The notes beneath the pieces were generated by a model. It was not told the DNA's origin. It made no database searches and saw nothing but the letters and a program-made list of their open reading frames with translations. Both the position numbers and the translations under genes were made by a program. From Sporolactobacillus shoreicorticis (GTDB lineage Bacteria > Bacillota > Bacilli > Bacillales > Sporolactobacillaceae): a DNA stretch of 64,000 nucleotides. The stretch is taken from contig NZ_JAMXWM010000011.1 in the NCBI RefSeq assembly GCF_024125445.1, forward strand, positions 1 to 64,000, in the 5' to 3' direction. Positions 18,155 to 27,506 of this stretch are shown here, one piece after another. Position 1 is the stretch's first letter, and every line of letters begins with the position of its first letter.

Positions 18155-18189
18155 ACAAGCCAGAGGCAGCAAATCCTCTGGCTTGTTTC
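18155..18189 (+). terminator. Terminator of the RBBP9-like gene
   Basis: ACAAGCCAGAGG / CCTCTGGCTTGT, a 12-pair stem with an eight-base loop and a short T tail. It also faces the end of the convergent fbp gene. Confidence 0.85.
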
Positions 18190-18197
18190 TTAATTAT

Positions 18198-18356
18198 TTA
18201 GTTGTTTCTCAAATGTTTTTGGTAAACGTTCTCAAGCTCGGTTAAGGAAAGCTCGTAAAGTTGATGATTTTTGAACTTAAAAATACCGTGATCAAGCATC
18301 TTGCTGATAAGATCACTTTTTTTTTCTTCATAGCTTCTTGTGAGCGTATTGGACAT
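18198..18356 (-). CDS. Fur-regulated basic protein family (FbpA-like)
   Basis: 52-residue protein starting MSNTLTRSYEEKKSDLISK and ending in ELSLTELENVYQKHLR, matching the pattern of the Bacillus Fur-regulated basic proteins (about 50-60 residues, KLL...GI.K....LFELSLTELE). Those proteins have been linked to the iron-sparing response alongside a small RNA. SD GGGGTG is six bases before the ATG. I did not find a clear Fur box upstream, so iron control is only inferred from family. Confidence 0.68.
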   Translation of the reverse strand: MSNTLTRSYEEKKSDLISKMLDHGIFKFKNHQLYELSLTELENVYQKHLRNN

Positions 18357-18548
18357 CACCCACACCCCTTGTTTTTCATAAAAATGATCGCATGGAAACA
18401 GATTAAAAGCGCCTTGCGACGGTTGCGGATAGTCTAGGTTCGGACATACGCGTGCTTAGCAAAAGTTCCTTCATTTGCCGAATGGCTTATACTAACATCC
18501 TCTGACTTTTTAGGATTTTATAGTTCATTTTTGTATAAAAAAATCTAT

Positions 18549-18686
18549 TTATGCGTTTTGGACCCGCCTCAATAGTTCAAGTGCGTCATTACCGCTAACC
18601 ATGATCAATTCTTCAAGTAATTCATCACGTTTCAAATCCAACTGAATAATTCGTTTTGCTAAATTTGTTGCTTTATCTTGTTCCAT
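18549..18686 (-). CDS. 45-residue conserved-looking small protein
   Basis: The ATG at 18686 follows a near-perfect AGGAGG by six to seven bases. The product is a charged, probably helical peptide (AKRIIQLDLKRDELLEELI ... ALELLRRVQNA). I recall similar short proteins in Bacillales but cannot name a family. It starts divergently from tnrA, and the TnrA box lies between them about 125 bases from this start, so shared nitrogen control is possible. Confidence 0.6.
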   Translation of the reverse strand: MEQDKATNLAKRIIQLDLKRDELLEELIMVSGNDALELLRRVQNA

Positions 18687-18809
18687 TGGGATGCCTCCTA
18701 AGATCATTCTCAGTACAGAACTTAATTATTATTTTAAACGGAATGCATGATTTCGTCCAATATTTTGTCATTAATTCTTACATATTGATTGATGTAAGTG
18801 AAATAATGA

Positions 18810-18826
18810 TGTAATATTATCTTACA
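18810..18826 (+). promoter_or_regulatory. TnrA/GlnR box
   Basis: TGTAATATTATCTTACA fits the 17-base TnrA/GlnR consensus TGTNANAWWWTNTNACA at every defined position. It is centred about 63 bases before the tnrA ATG. In B. subtilis tnrA is autoactivated through such a site under nitrogen limitation. Confidence 0.82.
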
Positions 18827-18880
18827 AAATGTTTCGTGATTAATGAGTCATGTTGGTTGCGAAGAGAGGATGATAAATGA

Positions 18881-19213
18881 ATGGTGACGCATTCTCCAAA
18901 GGACGCATATTTATACAAAAAAGTCATCACGATCGGAACTGTTTGTGAGCTCACAGGCCTCAGCGAACGTCAAATCCGTTATTATGAAAAAAGAAAATTG
19001 ATTTTCCCTGAGAGAACAGAGCGGGGGAATCGGAAGTATTCTTTTTCCGATGTGGAAGCGCTTATGGACATAGCTAATAAAATGGAAGACGGTATGCAGA
19101 CCTCCGAGCTGCGCAAAGAAATGCAGAAAAAAGAGAGCAAGCGTTATGATAATAAGCTGAGAGAACGCATGATTCGTGGACAATTGAATGCCTATTTTAA
19201 CAAAAGAGATTAA
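18881..19213 (+). CDS. tnrA: MerR-family nitrogen regulator TnrA
   Basis: 110 residues, exactly the TnrA size. The winged-helix DNA-binding domain reads [23 protein letters not shown] followed by [21 protein letters not shown]. The C-terminal tail [12 protein letters not shown] matches the TnrA segment that binds feedback-inhibited glutamine synthetase, which separates TnrA from the longer GlnR. No glnA is adjacent, again TnrA-like. SD GAGAGG is 11 bases before the ATG; a GTG one codon later is also possible. Confidence 0.92.
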   Translation: MVTHSPKDAYLYKKVITIGTVCELTGLSERQIRYYEKRKLIFPERTERGNRKYSFSDVEALMDIANKMEDGMQTSELRKEMQKKESKRYDNKLRERMIRGQLNAYFNKRD

Positions 19214-19232
19214 TGAATCTTGAATTTATCAG

Positions 19233-19258
19233 GATCCGGCACTATGCCGGATCTTTTT
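19233..19258 (+). terminator. Terminator of tnrA
   Basis: GATCCGGC / GCCGGATC stem with a five-base loop and TTTTT. Confidence 0.9.
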
Positions 19259-19406
19259 GCATTACCGAAAAACAGATTTTAGATCGGAAATTGTCGTTAT
19301 AAGGGCCAAATAGAAGCGTTATTCTTGTTGAAAAAACGCCTGTAATTGAAAAATTTCATCTTAACGTTAGTCCTGTTTGTCACAAAACAGCAAAAAATGT
19401 GCCATA

Positions 19407-19492
19407 TTTTGTTCACAAAATTGTCATGAAATAATACGAAAAGTATGCTATGGAAGTTGTAAAGTAAGAGGTGGAATGTGACATCTGTTACA
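19407..19492 (+). promoter_or_regulatory. cyd operon promoter with candidate Rex operator
   Basis: TTGTCA (19421-19426) and TATGCT (19444-19449) are spaced by 17 bases. Overlapping the upstream edge is a palindrome TTTTGTTCACAAAA (19407-19420). Downstream, TGTGA-N6-TTACA (19477-19492) is one base from the Rex core TGTGA-N6-TCACA. Rex represses cydABCD in B. subtilis in response to NADH/NAD. A hairpin CCCGA/TCGGG lies later in the leader. All sites are read by eye. Confidence 0.5.
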
Positions 19493-19599
19493 CTTTTTTA
19501 TTTTTAAACCCGATTGAAAAAGTCGGGAATAAGCTTTATGTCCTTATAGATAAATGGTGACGTGAGTGAAAGGTCACCAACTTGAAAAGAGGAGAGAGT

Positions 19600-21003
19600 A
19601 TGGACGTATTGAGTTTAGCGAGATTTCAGTATGCGGCAACAACCATTTTCCACTTCTTTTTTGTTCCGTTGTCCATCGGTCTAGTACTGATTGTGTCAAT
19701 CATGGAAACCATGTATGTTGTCAAGAATAATGAAATTTACAAGAAAATGACTCAATTCTGGGGAAAGTTTTTTCTAATTAATTTTGCGATCGGTGTTGTG
19801 ACGGGGATTCTGCAAGAGTTCCAATTCGGGATGAACTGGTCCGAGTATTCGCGATTTATGGGGGATGTCTTCGGAGCGCCTCTTGCGATTGAAGCGTTGC
19901 TGGCCTTCTTTATGGAGTCTACATTTATTGGCCTTTGGCTGTTCGGGTGGGACAGACTGTCGAAAAAAGTTCATCTTACCTGCATTTGGCTGGTTACGGC
20001 TGGAACGACTTTATCGGCCCTTTGGATTCTGACTGCAAACTCATTTATGCAACACCCGGTCGGTTTTCATATTAATAATGGTAGGGCGGAAATGAATGAT
20101 TTTCTGGCACTTCTCACAAATCCTCAGCTATGGGTAGAATTTCCGCACACAATCTTCGGCTCCTTCGCGACCGGTGCTTTTGTTGTTGCCGGCATCAGTG
20201 CGATTGCATTGTTGAAAAGAAACCGTGTGGATTTCTACTTAAAATCATTTAAAATTGCCATAGTGATCGGGCTCGTGTCCGGTGTTCTGCTTTCACTTGT
20301 CGGACATTCGCAGGCACAGTATCTGGTAAAGACGCAGCCGATGAAAATGGCTGCAAGTGAAGGCACTTGGAAAGATACGGCAGATCCGGCTCCATGGACG
20401 GTTATTGCAAATATTGATACAAAGAATCATAAAAACACGGGAGAAATAAAAATTCCTTATTTATTGAGTTTCCTGTCATACGGAAAATTCAGTGGGAGTG
20501 TAGAAGGAATCGAAACACTTCAAAAGAGATACGTGGAAAAATATGGTCCTGGCAATTATATCCCATCAGTTAAAACAACGTTTTGGACGTTTCGGATCAT
20601 GACGGTTATGGGCGGGCTGCTCTGTCTGCTCGGTATTGTCGGTGTATTTCTTGTTTGGAGAAAGAAACTTCTGAACAACAAATGGTTTTTGCGCACCATG
20701 GTTGCAGCGATCGCCATCCCTTTTATCGGCAGCACAACCGGTTGGCTGATGACAGAGATTGGTCGTCAGCCTTGGACCGTTTTTGGTTACATGCAGACGG
20801 CAGCAAGTGTGTCACCTAATGTTTCAGCAGGGGAACTGCTTTTCTCGATCATTGCATTTATCGGGATGTATTCGATTATGGCAGTTGTCATGATTTATCT
20901 GTTTGTACGCACGTTTAAGGAAGGACCTTCACTTGACAATAAAGTAACGAATCAATCAAACGATCCGTTTGACGGGGAGGGATATCACATTGTTACTGAA
21001 TGA
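19600..21003 (+). CDS. cydA: Cytochrome bd oxidase subunit I (CydA)
   Basis: 467 residues, multi-pass membrane protein. Starts SLARFQYAATTIFHFFFVPLS, holding the conserved heme-ligand histidine; GRQPWTVFGYMQT, the quinone-loop flank, is present late in the protein. The quinol-binding Q loop is the short form typical of Firmicutes. With CydB it reduces oxygen to water using quinol. ATG at 19600 follows GGAGAGAG; an upstream in-frame TTG is not preferred. First gene of cydABDC. Confidence 0.95.
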   Translation: MDVLSLARFQYAATTIFHFFFVPLSIGLVLIVSIMETMYVVKNNEIYKKMTQFWGKFFLINFAIGVVTGILQEFQFGMNWSEYSRFMGDVFGAPLAIEALLAFFMESTFIGLWLFGWDRLSKKVHLTCIWLVTAGTTLSALWILTANSFMQHPVGFHINNGRAEMNDFLALLTNPQLWVEFPHTIFGSFATGAFVVAGISAIALLKRNRVDFYLKSFKIAIVIGLVSGVLLSLVGHSQAQYLVKTQPMKMAASEGTWKDTADPAPWTVIANIDTKNHKNTGEIKIPYLLSFLSYGKFSGSVEGIETLQKRYVEKYGPGNYIPSVKTTFWTFRIMTVMGGLLCLLGIVGVFLVWRKKLLNNKWFLRTMVAAIAIPFIGSTTGWLMTEIGRQPWTVFGYMQTAASVSPNVSAGELLFSIIAFIGMYSIMAVVMIYLFVRTFKEGPSLDNKVTNQSNDPFDGEGYHIVTE

Positions 21004-22003
21004 ATTGTGGTTTCTTCTAATAGCGATCTTGTTTATCGGTTTCTTTTTCCTTGAAGGCTATGACTTTGGCGTCGGCATGGCCACGCGATTTGTCGCACGG
21101 GATGAGACAGAACGGCGCGTGTTGATCAATACGATCGGACCGTTCTGGGATGCAAATGAAGTATGGATGATTACGGCAGGCGGTGCGATGTTCGCGGCCT
21201 TTCCAAACTGGTATGCAACGCTGTTCAGCGGTTTTTATGTTCCGCTCGTGTTTTTATTGTTGCTCCTGATTGCACGCGGAACTGCATTTGAGTACAGAGC
21301 GAAGGTCGATCATCCAAAATGGGCGGGTACTTGGGACTGGGCAATTTTTATTGCCAGTCTGCTTTGCCCATTTTTATGGGGTGTGGTTTTTTCAACGCTC
21401 GTTTATGGGCTCCCCATTGATAAAAACATGAACATGCATGCTACATTTACGAGCATTGTCAATCCATACTCAGCCCTTGGCGGTGTATTAATCACGCTTT
21501 TATGTCTTTATCACGGTCTTGTTTATATTTGCCTTCGAACGACTGATGTCATTCAAGCGCGCACGCGTGCACTGGCGAAAAAAATATTCTGGGTATTGGC
21601 AGCAGCAGCCATTGCTTTTGTTGTGGTGACGTTCTTTGTCACGGATCTGTTTACGAAACGTGGCCTGGTCCTGTATCCGATCTATGCGCTGGACGTCATT
21701 CTGTTGATTCTTTCGGCATTTTTCTTAAGTAAGAAGCGTGACGGATGGGCATTTGGAATGAACGCGGGAGTTATTGTGCTGACGATCAGCTCGTTGTTTA
21801 TCGGTTTGTTCCCAAGACTGATGATCAGCAACGTCAAAAAAGCCTATGATTTGACGGTTTATAATTCAGCATCGGGATCCTACTCACTGACTGTAATGAC
21901 CATTGTTGCGGTTACATTGCTTCCATTTGTTCTCGGCTACTCGATTTGGAGTTATTATGTATTTAGAAAGAGAGTTTCGAAAGAAGAACATATGGAATAT
22001 TGA
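20990..22003 (+). CDS. cydB: Cytochrome bd oxidase subunit II (CydB)
   Basis: About 337 residues and eight to nine membrane helices. The N-terminus LNELWFLLIAILFIGFFF with LEGYDFGVGM is diagnostic, as is FWDANEVWMITAGGAMFAAFP. The TTG at 20990, nine bases after GGGGAGG and overlapping the cydA stop by 14 bases, places the start in the normal family position. Structural partner of CydA. Confidence 0.93.
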   Translation: MLLNELWFLLIAILFIGFFFLEGYDFGVGMATRFVARDETERRVLINTIGPFWDANEVWMITAGGAMFAAFPNWYATLFSGFYVPLVFLLLLLIARGTAFEYRAKVDHPKWAGTWDWAIFIASLLCPFLWGVVFSTLVYGLPIDKNMNMHATFTSIVNPYSALGGVLITLLCLYHGLVYICLRTTDVIQARTRALAKKIFWVLAAAAIAFVVVTFFVTDLFTKRGLVLYPIYALDVILLILSAFFLSKKRDGWAFGMNAGVIVLTISSLFIGLFPRLMISNVKKAYDLTVYNSASGSYSLTVMTIVAVTLLPFVLGYSIWSYYVFRKRVSKEEHMEY

Positions 22004-22054
22004 GAGAGGGAAAAGGAAAGGATGTGAGCGCTTGGCCCCCGTAACAAGAAGACG

Positions 22055-23797
22055 GTGGTATTGCCAAGCCTGTTTATGGATCGGGAACTGTTGTCCTATA
22101 AAGGTGCCAAGCCGCTTTTCGCATTAACTGCGCTGCTGACGACCATTCAAGGATTGTGTATTATTCTGCAAGCCATATATTTAGGCCGGAGCGTATCCGG
22201 CCTTTTTTCAGGGAAACAGATTGCGAGTGTAAGCTCCGATCTGCTCCTTTTTTTCGGTGTACTGGTTCTAAGATATTTAATTATCTTCATAATTAAACAA
22301 GCCTGCTATCATTTTGCAGATCGAACAAGCTCTGAATTAAGAAAGTCATTTCTGAAAAAGCTTTTTGAAACCGGGCCCCGGTCGGTAAAAAAAGAAGGGA
22401 CCGGATCCATGGTGTCACTTGCACTTGAAGGCGTGCTTCAAACCCGAAACTATCTTGAACTTTTTGTCCCTAAAATGGCGGCGAATGGAATTATTCCGCT
22501 GTTGATTCTCGCGTATGTTTTCTGGGAGGATCGAATGTCCGCTGTTATTTTGCTCCTGACTATGCCGATATTGATTATTTTTATGATTTTGCTCGGACTC
22601 GCTGCACAGAAAAAAATGGATGATCGCTGGGCATCCTATCGTGTGCTTTCCAACCATTTTATTGATTCATTGAGAGGACTGCCAACGTTGTACTACTTAG
22701 GCATCAGCAAAAGGCACAAACGAACGATTAATCGCGTCAGCGATAAGTACCGAGTCATGACAATGAGTACATTGCGTCTCGCCTTTCTCTCTTCATTTGC
22801 TCTGGATTTTTTCACAATGCTGTCAATCGCCTTTGTCGCGGTTGCACTTGGTATCCGGCTGGTTGACGGTCATATCCTACTGGAGCCGGCACTGATCGTG
22901 CTTATTCTTGCTCCTGAATATTTTCTGCCGGTTCGAGAACTTGGGCAGGACTACCATGCCACACTTGATGGCAAGGAAGCCGCACAAAAATTAAATGCCT
23001 ATGCTAAAGAAGAACCAGAAGATCAAATAACAACAGGTGAAATTCATATTGATCGATGGTCGAATCAATCAATTTTGGCTATTGAAAATGGTTCGGTCGT
23101 TTATCAGGGTTCGAGTAAAAGGGCGCTTGACCACATGGACTTGCAATTTTCAGGTTTTGAAAAAGTAGGAATAATCGGGGCCAGCGGGGCAGGTAAATCC
23201 ACAATGATTGACTTGATCGGCGGTTTTATACATGCTGATTCAGGCACGATAACGATAAATGGAAAGCCTGCGGCATTTACCTCTGATGAATGGCGGCAGC
23301 AAGTGACATATCTTCCTCAGCATCCTTATCTGTTCAGTGCGTCGCTTCGTGATAATATTGCCTTCTATGCGCCGGAAGCAACGCAGCAGCAAATCATACG
23401 TGCTGTAGAGGAGGCCGGGCTAGGCAGCCTTGTAGGCCGTTTTCCAAATGGATTGTATGAACGAATAGGCAATGGAGGAAGGCAGCTGAGTGGAGGCCAG
23501 GAACAGCGTATCGCGCTGGCGAGGGCCTTTCTGTGCGATCGTCCGATCTTATTGCTTGACGAACCGACGGCGCATCTGGATATTGAAACCGAGTACGAGC
23601 TGAAGAAACCGATGCTGCGCTTGTTTGAGCATAAGCTGGTTCTGCTGGCGACACATCGTTTGCACTGGATGGAGCAGATGGATCGGATGATCGTCCTTCA
23701 AGACGGTAAAATTGCAGAGACCGGAAGGCAGGACGAACTGATTCAAGTAAACGGTGTATACTGTGCGATGGTTCGCGCTCAACTGGAGGGGATCTGA
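22055..23797 (+). CDS. cydD: Thiol reductant ABC exporter, first subunit (CydD)
   Basis: 580 residues: N-terminal transmembrane exporter domain (about 20-310) and C-terminal ATPase with Walker A GASGAGKS, LSGGQEQRIALARAF and LLLDEPTAHLD. Together with the next gene it forms the heterodimeric CydDC transporter needed to assemble cytochrome bd (exports glutathione/cysteine; heme binding also reported). The start is unclear: the GTG at 22055 has weak SD support, and family similarity begins at the ATG at 22076 (MDRELLSYKG). Bacillus literature names this position CydC. Confidence 0.88.
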   Translation: MVLPSLFMDRELLSYKGAKPLFALTALLTTIQGLCIILQAIYLGRSVSGLFSGKQIASVSSDLLLFFGVLVLRYLIIFIIKQACYHFADRTSSELRKSFLKKLFETGPRSVKKEGTGSMVSLALEGVLQTRNYLELFVPKMAANGIIPLLILAYVFWEDRMSAVILLLTMPILIIFMILLGLAAQKKMDDRWASYRVLSNHFIDSLRGLPTLYYLGISKRHKRTINRVSDKYRVMTMSTLRLAFLSSFALDFFTMLSIAFVAVALGIRLVDGHILLEPALIVLILAPEYFLPVRELGQDYHATLDGKEAAQKLNAYAKEEPEDQITTGEIHIDRWSNQSILAIENGSVVYQGSSKRALDHMDLQFSGFEKVGIIGASGAGKSTMIDLIGGFIHADSGTITINGKPAAFTSDEWRQQVTYLPQHPYLFSASLRDNIAFYAPEATQQQIIRAVEEAGLGSLVGRFPNGLYERIGNGGRQLSGGQEQRIALARAFLCDRPILLLDEPTAHLDIETEYELKKPMLRLFEHKLVLLATHRLHWMEQMDRMIVLQDGKIAETGRQDELIQVNGVYCAMVRAQLEGI

Positions 23798-25557
23798 TGA
23801 ATGAGTGGCTTATACCATCAATAAAAAAACACTGGAGAGGCCTGCTTCTTGCCGGTCTGCTCAGTCTCATGGCAATCCTCTGCGCATCGGGGCTGCTGTT
23901 TACGTCCGGATATCTGATTTCCAAAGCGGCTCTGCGTCCGGAAAATATACTGATGATTTACGTTCCAATCGTTGGTGTACGAACCTTTGGTACCTTTCGA
24001 GCGGTATTTAATTACGCGGGAAGACTGACAAGCCATAATACGATTTTAAAAGTACTATCTGAAATGCGCACGCATTTGTATGAAAAACTTGAGCGATCCG
24101 CTTTGTTTATTCAGGCAAAATACAAAACGGGCGATCTTTTAAGTGTTCTGTCGGATGATATTGAGCACCTTCAAGATCTCTTTTTAAGAACCGTGCTGCC
24201 CGGTGGCATTGCGCTTATTGTTTACGCATTATGGATTACCTTGCTTGGCCTGTTTGATTTAGGCTTTGCGTGTTTTATGGCGCTGTATCTTCTTCTCCTT
24301 GTTTTCATCTTTCCGATGGTGTCCTTGATCTGGATGAGAAAAAGGCATCGTCTCATCTCGCAGAGCAGACATAAACTTTATGAACAGTTAACGGATGCCG
24401 TTTTGGGTGCCGCAGATTGGATGATGTCGGGCAGACAGAAACGCTTTCTTGAAAAATATGAGCAGCTGGAGGGAGAAGCGCGGTCGGCGGAGTGTTCTTT
24501 GCATTCTTTCAGAAAATGGCGCGATTTTGCCGCCCAATTAATTGTCGGTCTTTGTGTTGTTCTTCTGGTTCTATGGTCGGGGCGTCTTGCTCATGAAGGA
24601 ATGATTGATCCAACGTTAATTGCTGCATTTGCACTTGTAATCTTTACAGTTTCTGAGGCGCTTATTCCACTTTCAGAGGCGGTCGAAAGAGTGCCGCATT
24701 ACGAACATGCACTGAATCGTTTGAAAAAAATTGAGCAGCCTCAGGCCCAGATGAGGGAGATTCAAACGGAGGAAAATTGGAAAGGGACTGTTGCGAAGAT
24801 TGTTATTGATCTTTGCCATGTCTCATTTCGCTATGCAAAGGATGGCGATTGGTCGGTTCATGATTTATCTCTGAGACTGTCTCAAGGGGCAAAGCTTGCA
24901 GTTATTGGACGAAGCGGAGCTGGAAAAACGACACTTGCTCATTTAATTTACGGTACTCTTGTTCCTGAGAAGGGAACGGTGACTTTAAATGGAGTGCCTG
25001 CCTATCAAATTGGATCGGATCGATCAAAACAAATATCGGTTCTCAGCCAGAATCCGCATCTCTTTGACACATCCGTGCTGAATAATTTGACACTCGGTTG
25101 TCCGGACGCAACGATGGATGAAGTCATCAACGTATCGAAAAAGGTAGGATTGCATACGCTCATTGAACAGCTTCCGGACGGCTACCATACTCAAATGCAT
25201 GAAGCTGGGTCCATCTTTTCCGGTGGGGAACAAGAACGGCTCGCTCTTGCGCGTATACTCTTAAGAAAGACGCCGATTGTCATTTTGGACGAACCGACGG
25301 TCGGGTTAGATCCGATTACAGAACGGTCACTATTAAATAAAATTTTTGCTACACTTGAGGGCAGAACATTAATTTGGATCACGCATCACTTGACCGGAAC
25401 CGAAAAAATGGATCAAGTAATTTTTATGGACAACGGAAAGGTGCACATGCAAGGCAGACATGATCAGCTCTTCAACCAATCGGAACGATACCGCAGTCTC
25501 TATGAATTGGATGTACCCATATATTTAAGACAGGCAATTGAAAAACAAAACAAATAA
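23797..25557 (+). CDS. cydC: Thiol reductant ABC exporter, second subunit (CydC)
   Basis: 586 residues, the same exporter architecture: membrane domain to about residue 310, then Walker A GRSGAGKTT, FSGGEQERLALARILL, VILDEPTVGLD and the switch motif THHL. The start ATG overlaps the cydD stop (TGATG). Last gene of the operon, followed by a strong hairpin. Called CydD in B. subtilis nomenclature. Confidence 0.9.
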   Translation: MNEWLIPSIKKHWRGLLLAGLLSLMAILCASGLLFTSGYLISKAALRPENILMIYVPIVGVRTFGTFRAVFNYAGRLTSHNTILKVLSEMRTHLYEKLERSALFIQAKYKTGDLLSVLSDDIEHLQDLFLRTVLPGGIALIVYALWITLLGLFDLGFACFMALYLLLLVFIFPMVSLIWMRKRHRLISQSRHKLYEQLTDAVLGAADWMMSGRQKRFLEKYEQLEGEARSAECSLHSFRKWRDFAAQLIVGLCVVLLVLWSGRLAHEGMIDPTLIAAFALVIFTVSEALIPLSEAVERVPHYEHALNRLKKIEQPQAQMREIQTEENWKGTVAKIVIDLCHVSFRYAKDGDWSVHDLSLRLSQGAKLAVIGRSGAGKTTLAHLIYGTLVPEKGTVTLNGVPAYQIGSDRSKQISVLSQNPHLFDTSVLNNLTLGCPDATMDEVINVSKKVGLHTLIEQLPDGYHTQMHEAGSIFSGGEQERLALARILLRKTPIVILDEPTVGLDPITERSLLNKIFATLEGRTLIWITHHLTGTEKMDQVIFMDNGKVHMQGRHDQLFNQSERYRSLYELDVPIYLRQAIEKQNK

Positions 25558-25559
25558 AC

Positions 25560-25594
25560 AAAAAGAGAAGCGAGGACTGCTGCTTCTCTTTTTA
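25560..25594. terminator. Bidirectional terminator, cyd operon / CNNM gene
   Basis: AAAAGAGAAGC / GCTTCTCTTTT stem between two convergent genes, with A and T runs on the outer sides. Confidence 0.85.
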
Positions 25595-25613
25595 TTATTT
25601 GTAGAAGTAACGA

Positions 25614-26948
25614 TTAAGAATTACTTGAAATTGTTTTAACCTTAGTAATCATGATTTTTCGAATCTGATGGGCTTCCATTTGCTTCACTTCAAAAGTGAC
25701 TTGATCATAATTAAGGGTAGAGCCAACTTTGACATTGGGGTCCTCAGCAAGGATCCATCCGCCAATTGTATCAATTCCTTCTTCTTCAATGTCGATTTGG
25801 AACTGCCGGTTCACATGGGAGATCAGCAGTTTGCCGTCTACAAGCGCCTGATCAGGATTAATGCGCTTAATTAATGGCTCCTCGCCTTCGTCATACTCAT
25901 CACGAATCTCTCCGACAATTTCTTCCAGAATATCTTCAACCGTGACAAGGCCTGACGTGCCGCCATATTCGTCGGTCAGAATGGCCATATGGATGCTTTC
26001 CTTCTGCATCCGTTCAAAAAGTGTACGGATCGGCGTGGTCTCAAGTACGGAAAGTATCGGGCGAATATAGTTCTCCATTGGCTGAAGATCTTTATTCAGT
26101 ACATCAGTGAACATATCCTTAATATTTATCATGCCTACAACATGGTCTTTATCCTCTTCTACAAGCGGAAAACGGGTGAACTTCTCATTGTGCAGAGTTT
26201 GAAGCGACTCCTCGAAAGGATCCTCTTTGTAGATGCAGATGATTTCGGTTCGCGGCACCATAATTTCTCGAGCGGTTCGTTCATCGAAATCAAAAATGCG
26301 GGTCATGTAACGCAGTTCACCTTGAGTGATTTCCCCATTTTTAAAGCTGTCTGCAAGCGTCAGTCTCAATTCACCCTCAGTTAGTGCGCTGTCGTGCTGA
26401 TCCTCGGGTTTGACGCCGAGCAGACGGATGACTCCGTTTGACAATGTGTTCAGCAGCCAGACAAACGGAAAGAGTAAGCGGTGTATCCAGATCAGAGGAT
26501 AGGCAATGTTCAATGTGATTTGTTCTGCTTTTTGAATCGCGATTCCTTTCGGGGCCAATTCACCGAGAATCACACTGGCAAACGTGATAAGGAAAAAGCC
26601 GGTCAGCACGGAAAGGGTATGGATTAATGCATTATTCAGTCCAAACCACTTAAAGACAGGGTTGAAGAGATGGGCAACTGCCGGTTCTCCAATCCAGCCG
26701 AGAATGAGCGCGGTAACCGAAATGCCTAGCTGGGTTGTTGACAGATAGGCATTCAGCTCTCCTACAATTTTCTTTGATGCAATAGCACGCTTGTTGCCAA
26801 GCTTAATTAATTCATCCAAGCGGGTTGAACGGATTTTAACAATAGCAAATTCTGCGGCTACGAAAAAAGCAGTTAATAAAATTAAAAAAATGACGATTAA
26901 TAAACCGATGGTATCGTCCAAATGAGCCCTGAGTATTGCTGTGAACAC
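25614..26948 (-). CDS. CNNM/CBS/CorC_HlyC membrane protein (hemolysin C-like family)
   Basis: 444 residues: DUF21 (CNNM) membrane domain (about 1-200, motif VAAEFAIVKIRSTRLDEL), a CBS pair (about 215-340, MVPRTEI; TDEYGGTSGLVTVEDILEEIVGEI) and a C-terminal CorC_HlyC domain. Bacillus relatives (YhdP, YrkA, YugS group) are implicated in magnesium efflux; the hemolysin name is historical. GTG start with GGAGGTGA upstream. Ion specificity here is inference. Confidence 0.88.
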   Translation of the reverse strand: MFTAILRAHLDDTIGLLIVIFLILLTAFFVAAEFAIVKIRSTRLDELIKLGNKRAIASKKIVGELNAYLSTTQLGISVTALILGWIGEPAVAHLFNPVFKWFGLNNALIHTLSVLTGFFLITFASVILGELAPKGIAIQKAEQITLNIAYPLIWIHRLLFPFVWLLNTLSNGVIRLLGVKPEDQHDSALTEGELRLTLADSFKNGEITQGELRYMTRIFDFDERTAREIMVPRTEIICIYKEDPFEESLQTLHNEKFTRFPLVEEDKDHVVGMINIKDMFTDVLNKDLQPMENYIRPILSVLETTPIRTLFERMQKESIHMAILTDEYGGTSGLVTVEDILEEIVGEIRDEYDEGEEPLIKRINPDQALVDGKLLISHVNRQFQIDIEEEGIDTIGGWILAEDPNVKVGSTLNYDQVTFEVKQMEAHQIRKIMITKVKTISSNS

Positions 26949-27065
26949 TCAGGTGTCACCTCCAAATAGATAATCAAGTTATACTTTTTTTATTATACAC
27001 GAAAAATGGACTTCTTTGTACGGAGAAACACAATCTTTGTAAGTGGTTACTTGATGAATCGAAAA

Positions 27066-27095
27066 ATGCCCGGCGGTTGGATACCGTCGGGCATT
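27066..27095 (-). terminator. Terminator of the YjcZ-like gene
   Basis: ATGCCCG-CGG / CCG-CGGGCAT stem with a T run on the reverse strand. Confidence 0.82.
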
Positions 27096-27110
27096 CCCAT
27101 GATCAGTTAA

Positions 27111-27296
27111 TCAGCAAACAAATGCAGCGCCAACAATAATTAACAGGATGAACAATACAACGATGAGCGCGAACCCGCTGCCGCAGGATACGCCACCTAC
27201 AGGATAAGAAGGGTAGCCGCCACCGCAGCCGCAGCCTTCACTAGCACCACCATATGGAGCATTTGACGGATATCCGCCGAAACCAAAGTTGCCCAT
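27111..27296 (-). CDS. YjcZ-family sporulation protein
   Basis: 61 residues: a Gly/Tyr/Ser/Pro-rich head with Cys-Gly-Cys-Gly-Gly, then a C-terminal hydrophobic segment FALIVVLFILLIIVGAAF ending in Cys. This is the usual build of YjcZ-type small spore proteins. SD AAAGGAGTGA. A CATAGAATA on the reverse strand (27334-27326) fits the sigma-K -10 pattern CATANNNTA, but I could not place a -35. Confidence 0.8.
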   Translation of the reverse strand: MGNFGFGGYPSNAPYGGASEGCGCGGGYPSYPVGGVSCGSGFALIVVLFILLIIVGAAFVC

Positions 27297-27506
27297 TCAA
27301 GTCACTCCTTTATCACGAGATATGATATTCTATGTTGACCGAGGGTATTTGGCGATGAAAATAACGCCCAATCCTTGAATCTATACGAATGCCTACTTCG
27401 TGCTTGAATTCGTTGCTGCACAAGATTTCATTGTCGACAGCTTGACAAGAGCGCAGGATTCCCCCAATCTTGTGATTGAGTATGTTGTCATTTGGAGGCA
27501 TGATTG

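Noticed and set aside
19582-19599. TTG start for cydA
   Set aside because: The ATG at 19600 has a better ribosome site and matches the family N-terminus.
23394-23924. 176-residue reverse-strand open frame
   Set aside because: Antisense to cydD/cydC with Arg/Ser/Pro-rich composition typical of shadow frames.
27313-27501. Reverse-strand frame of 62 residues between the YjcZ and NUDIX genes
   Set aside because: No ribosome site on that strand, no recognisable sequence pattern, and its first codons overlap the SD of the NUDIX-like gene.
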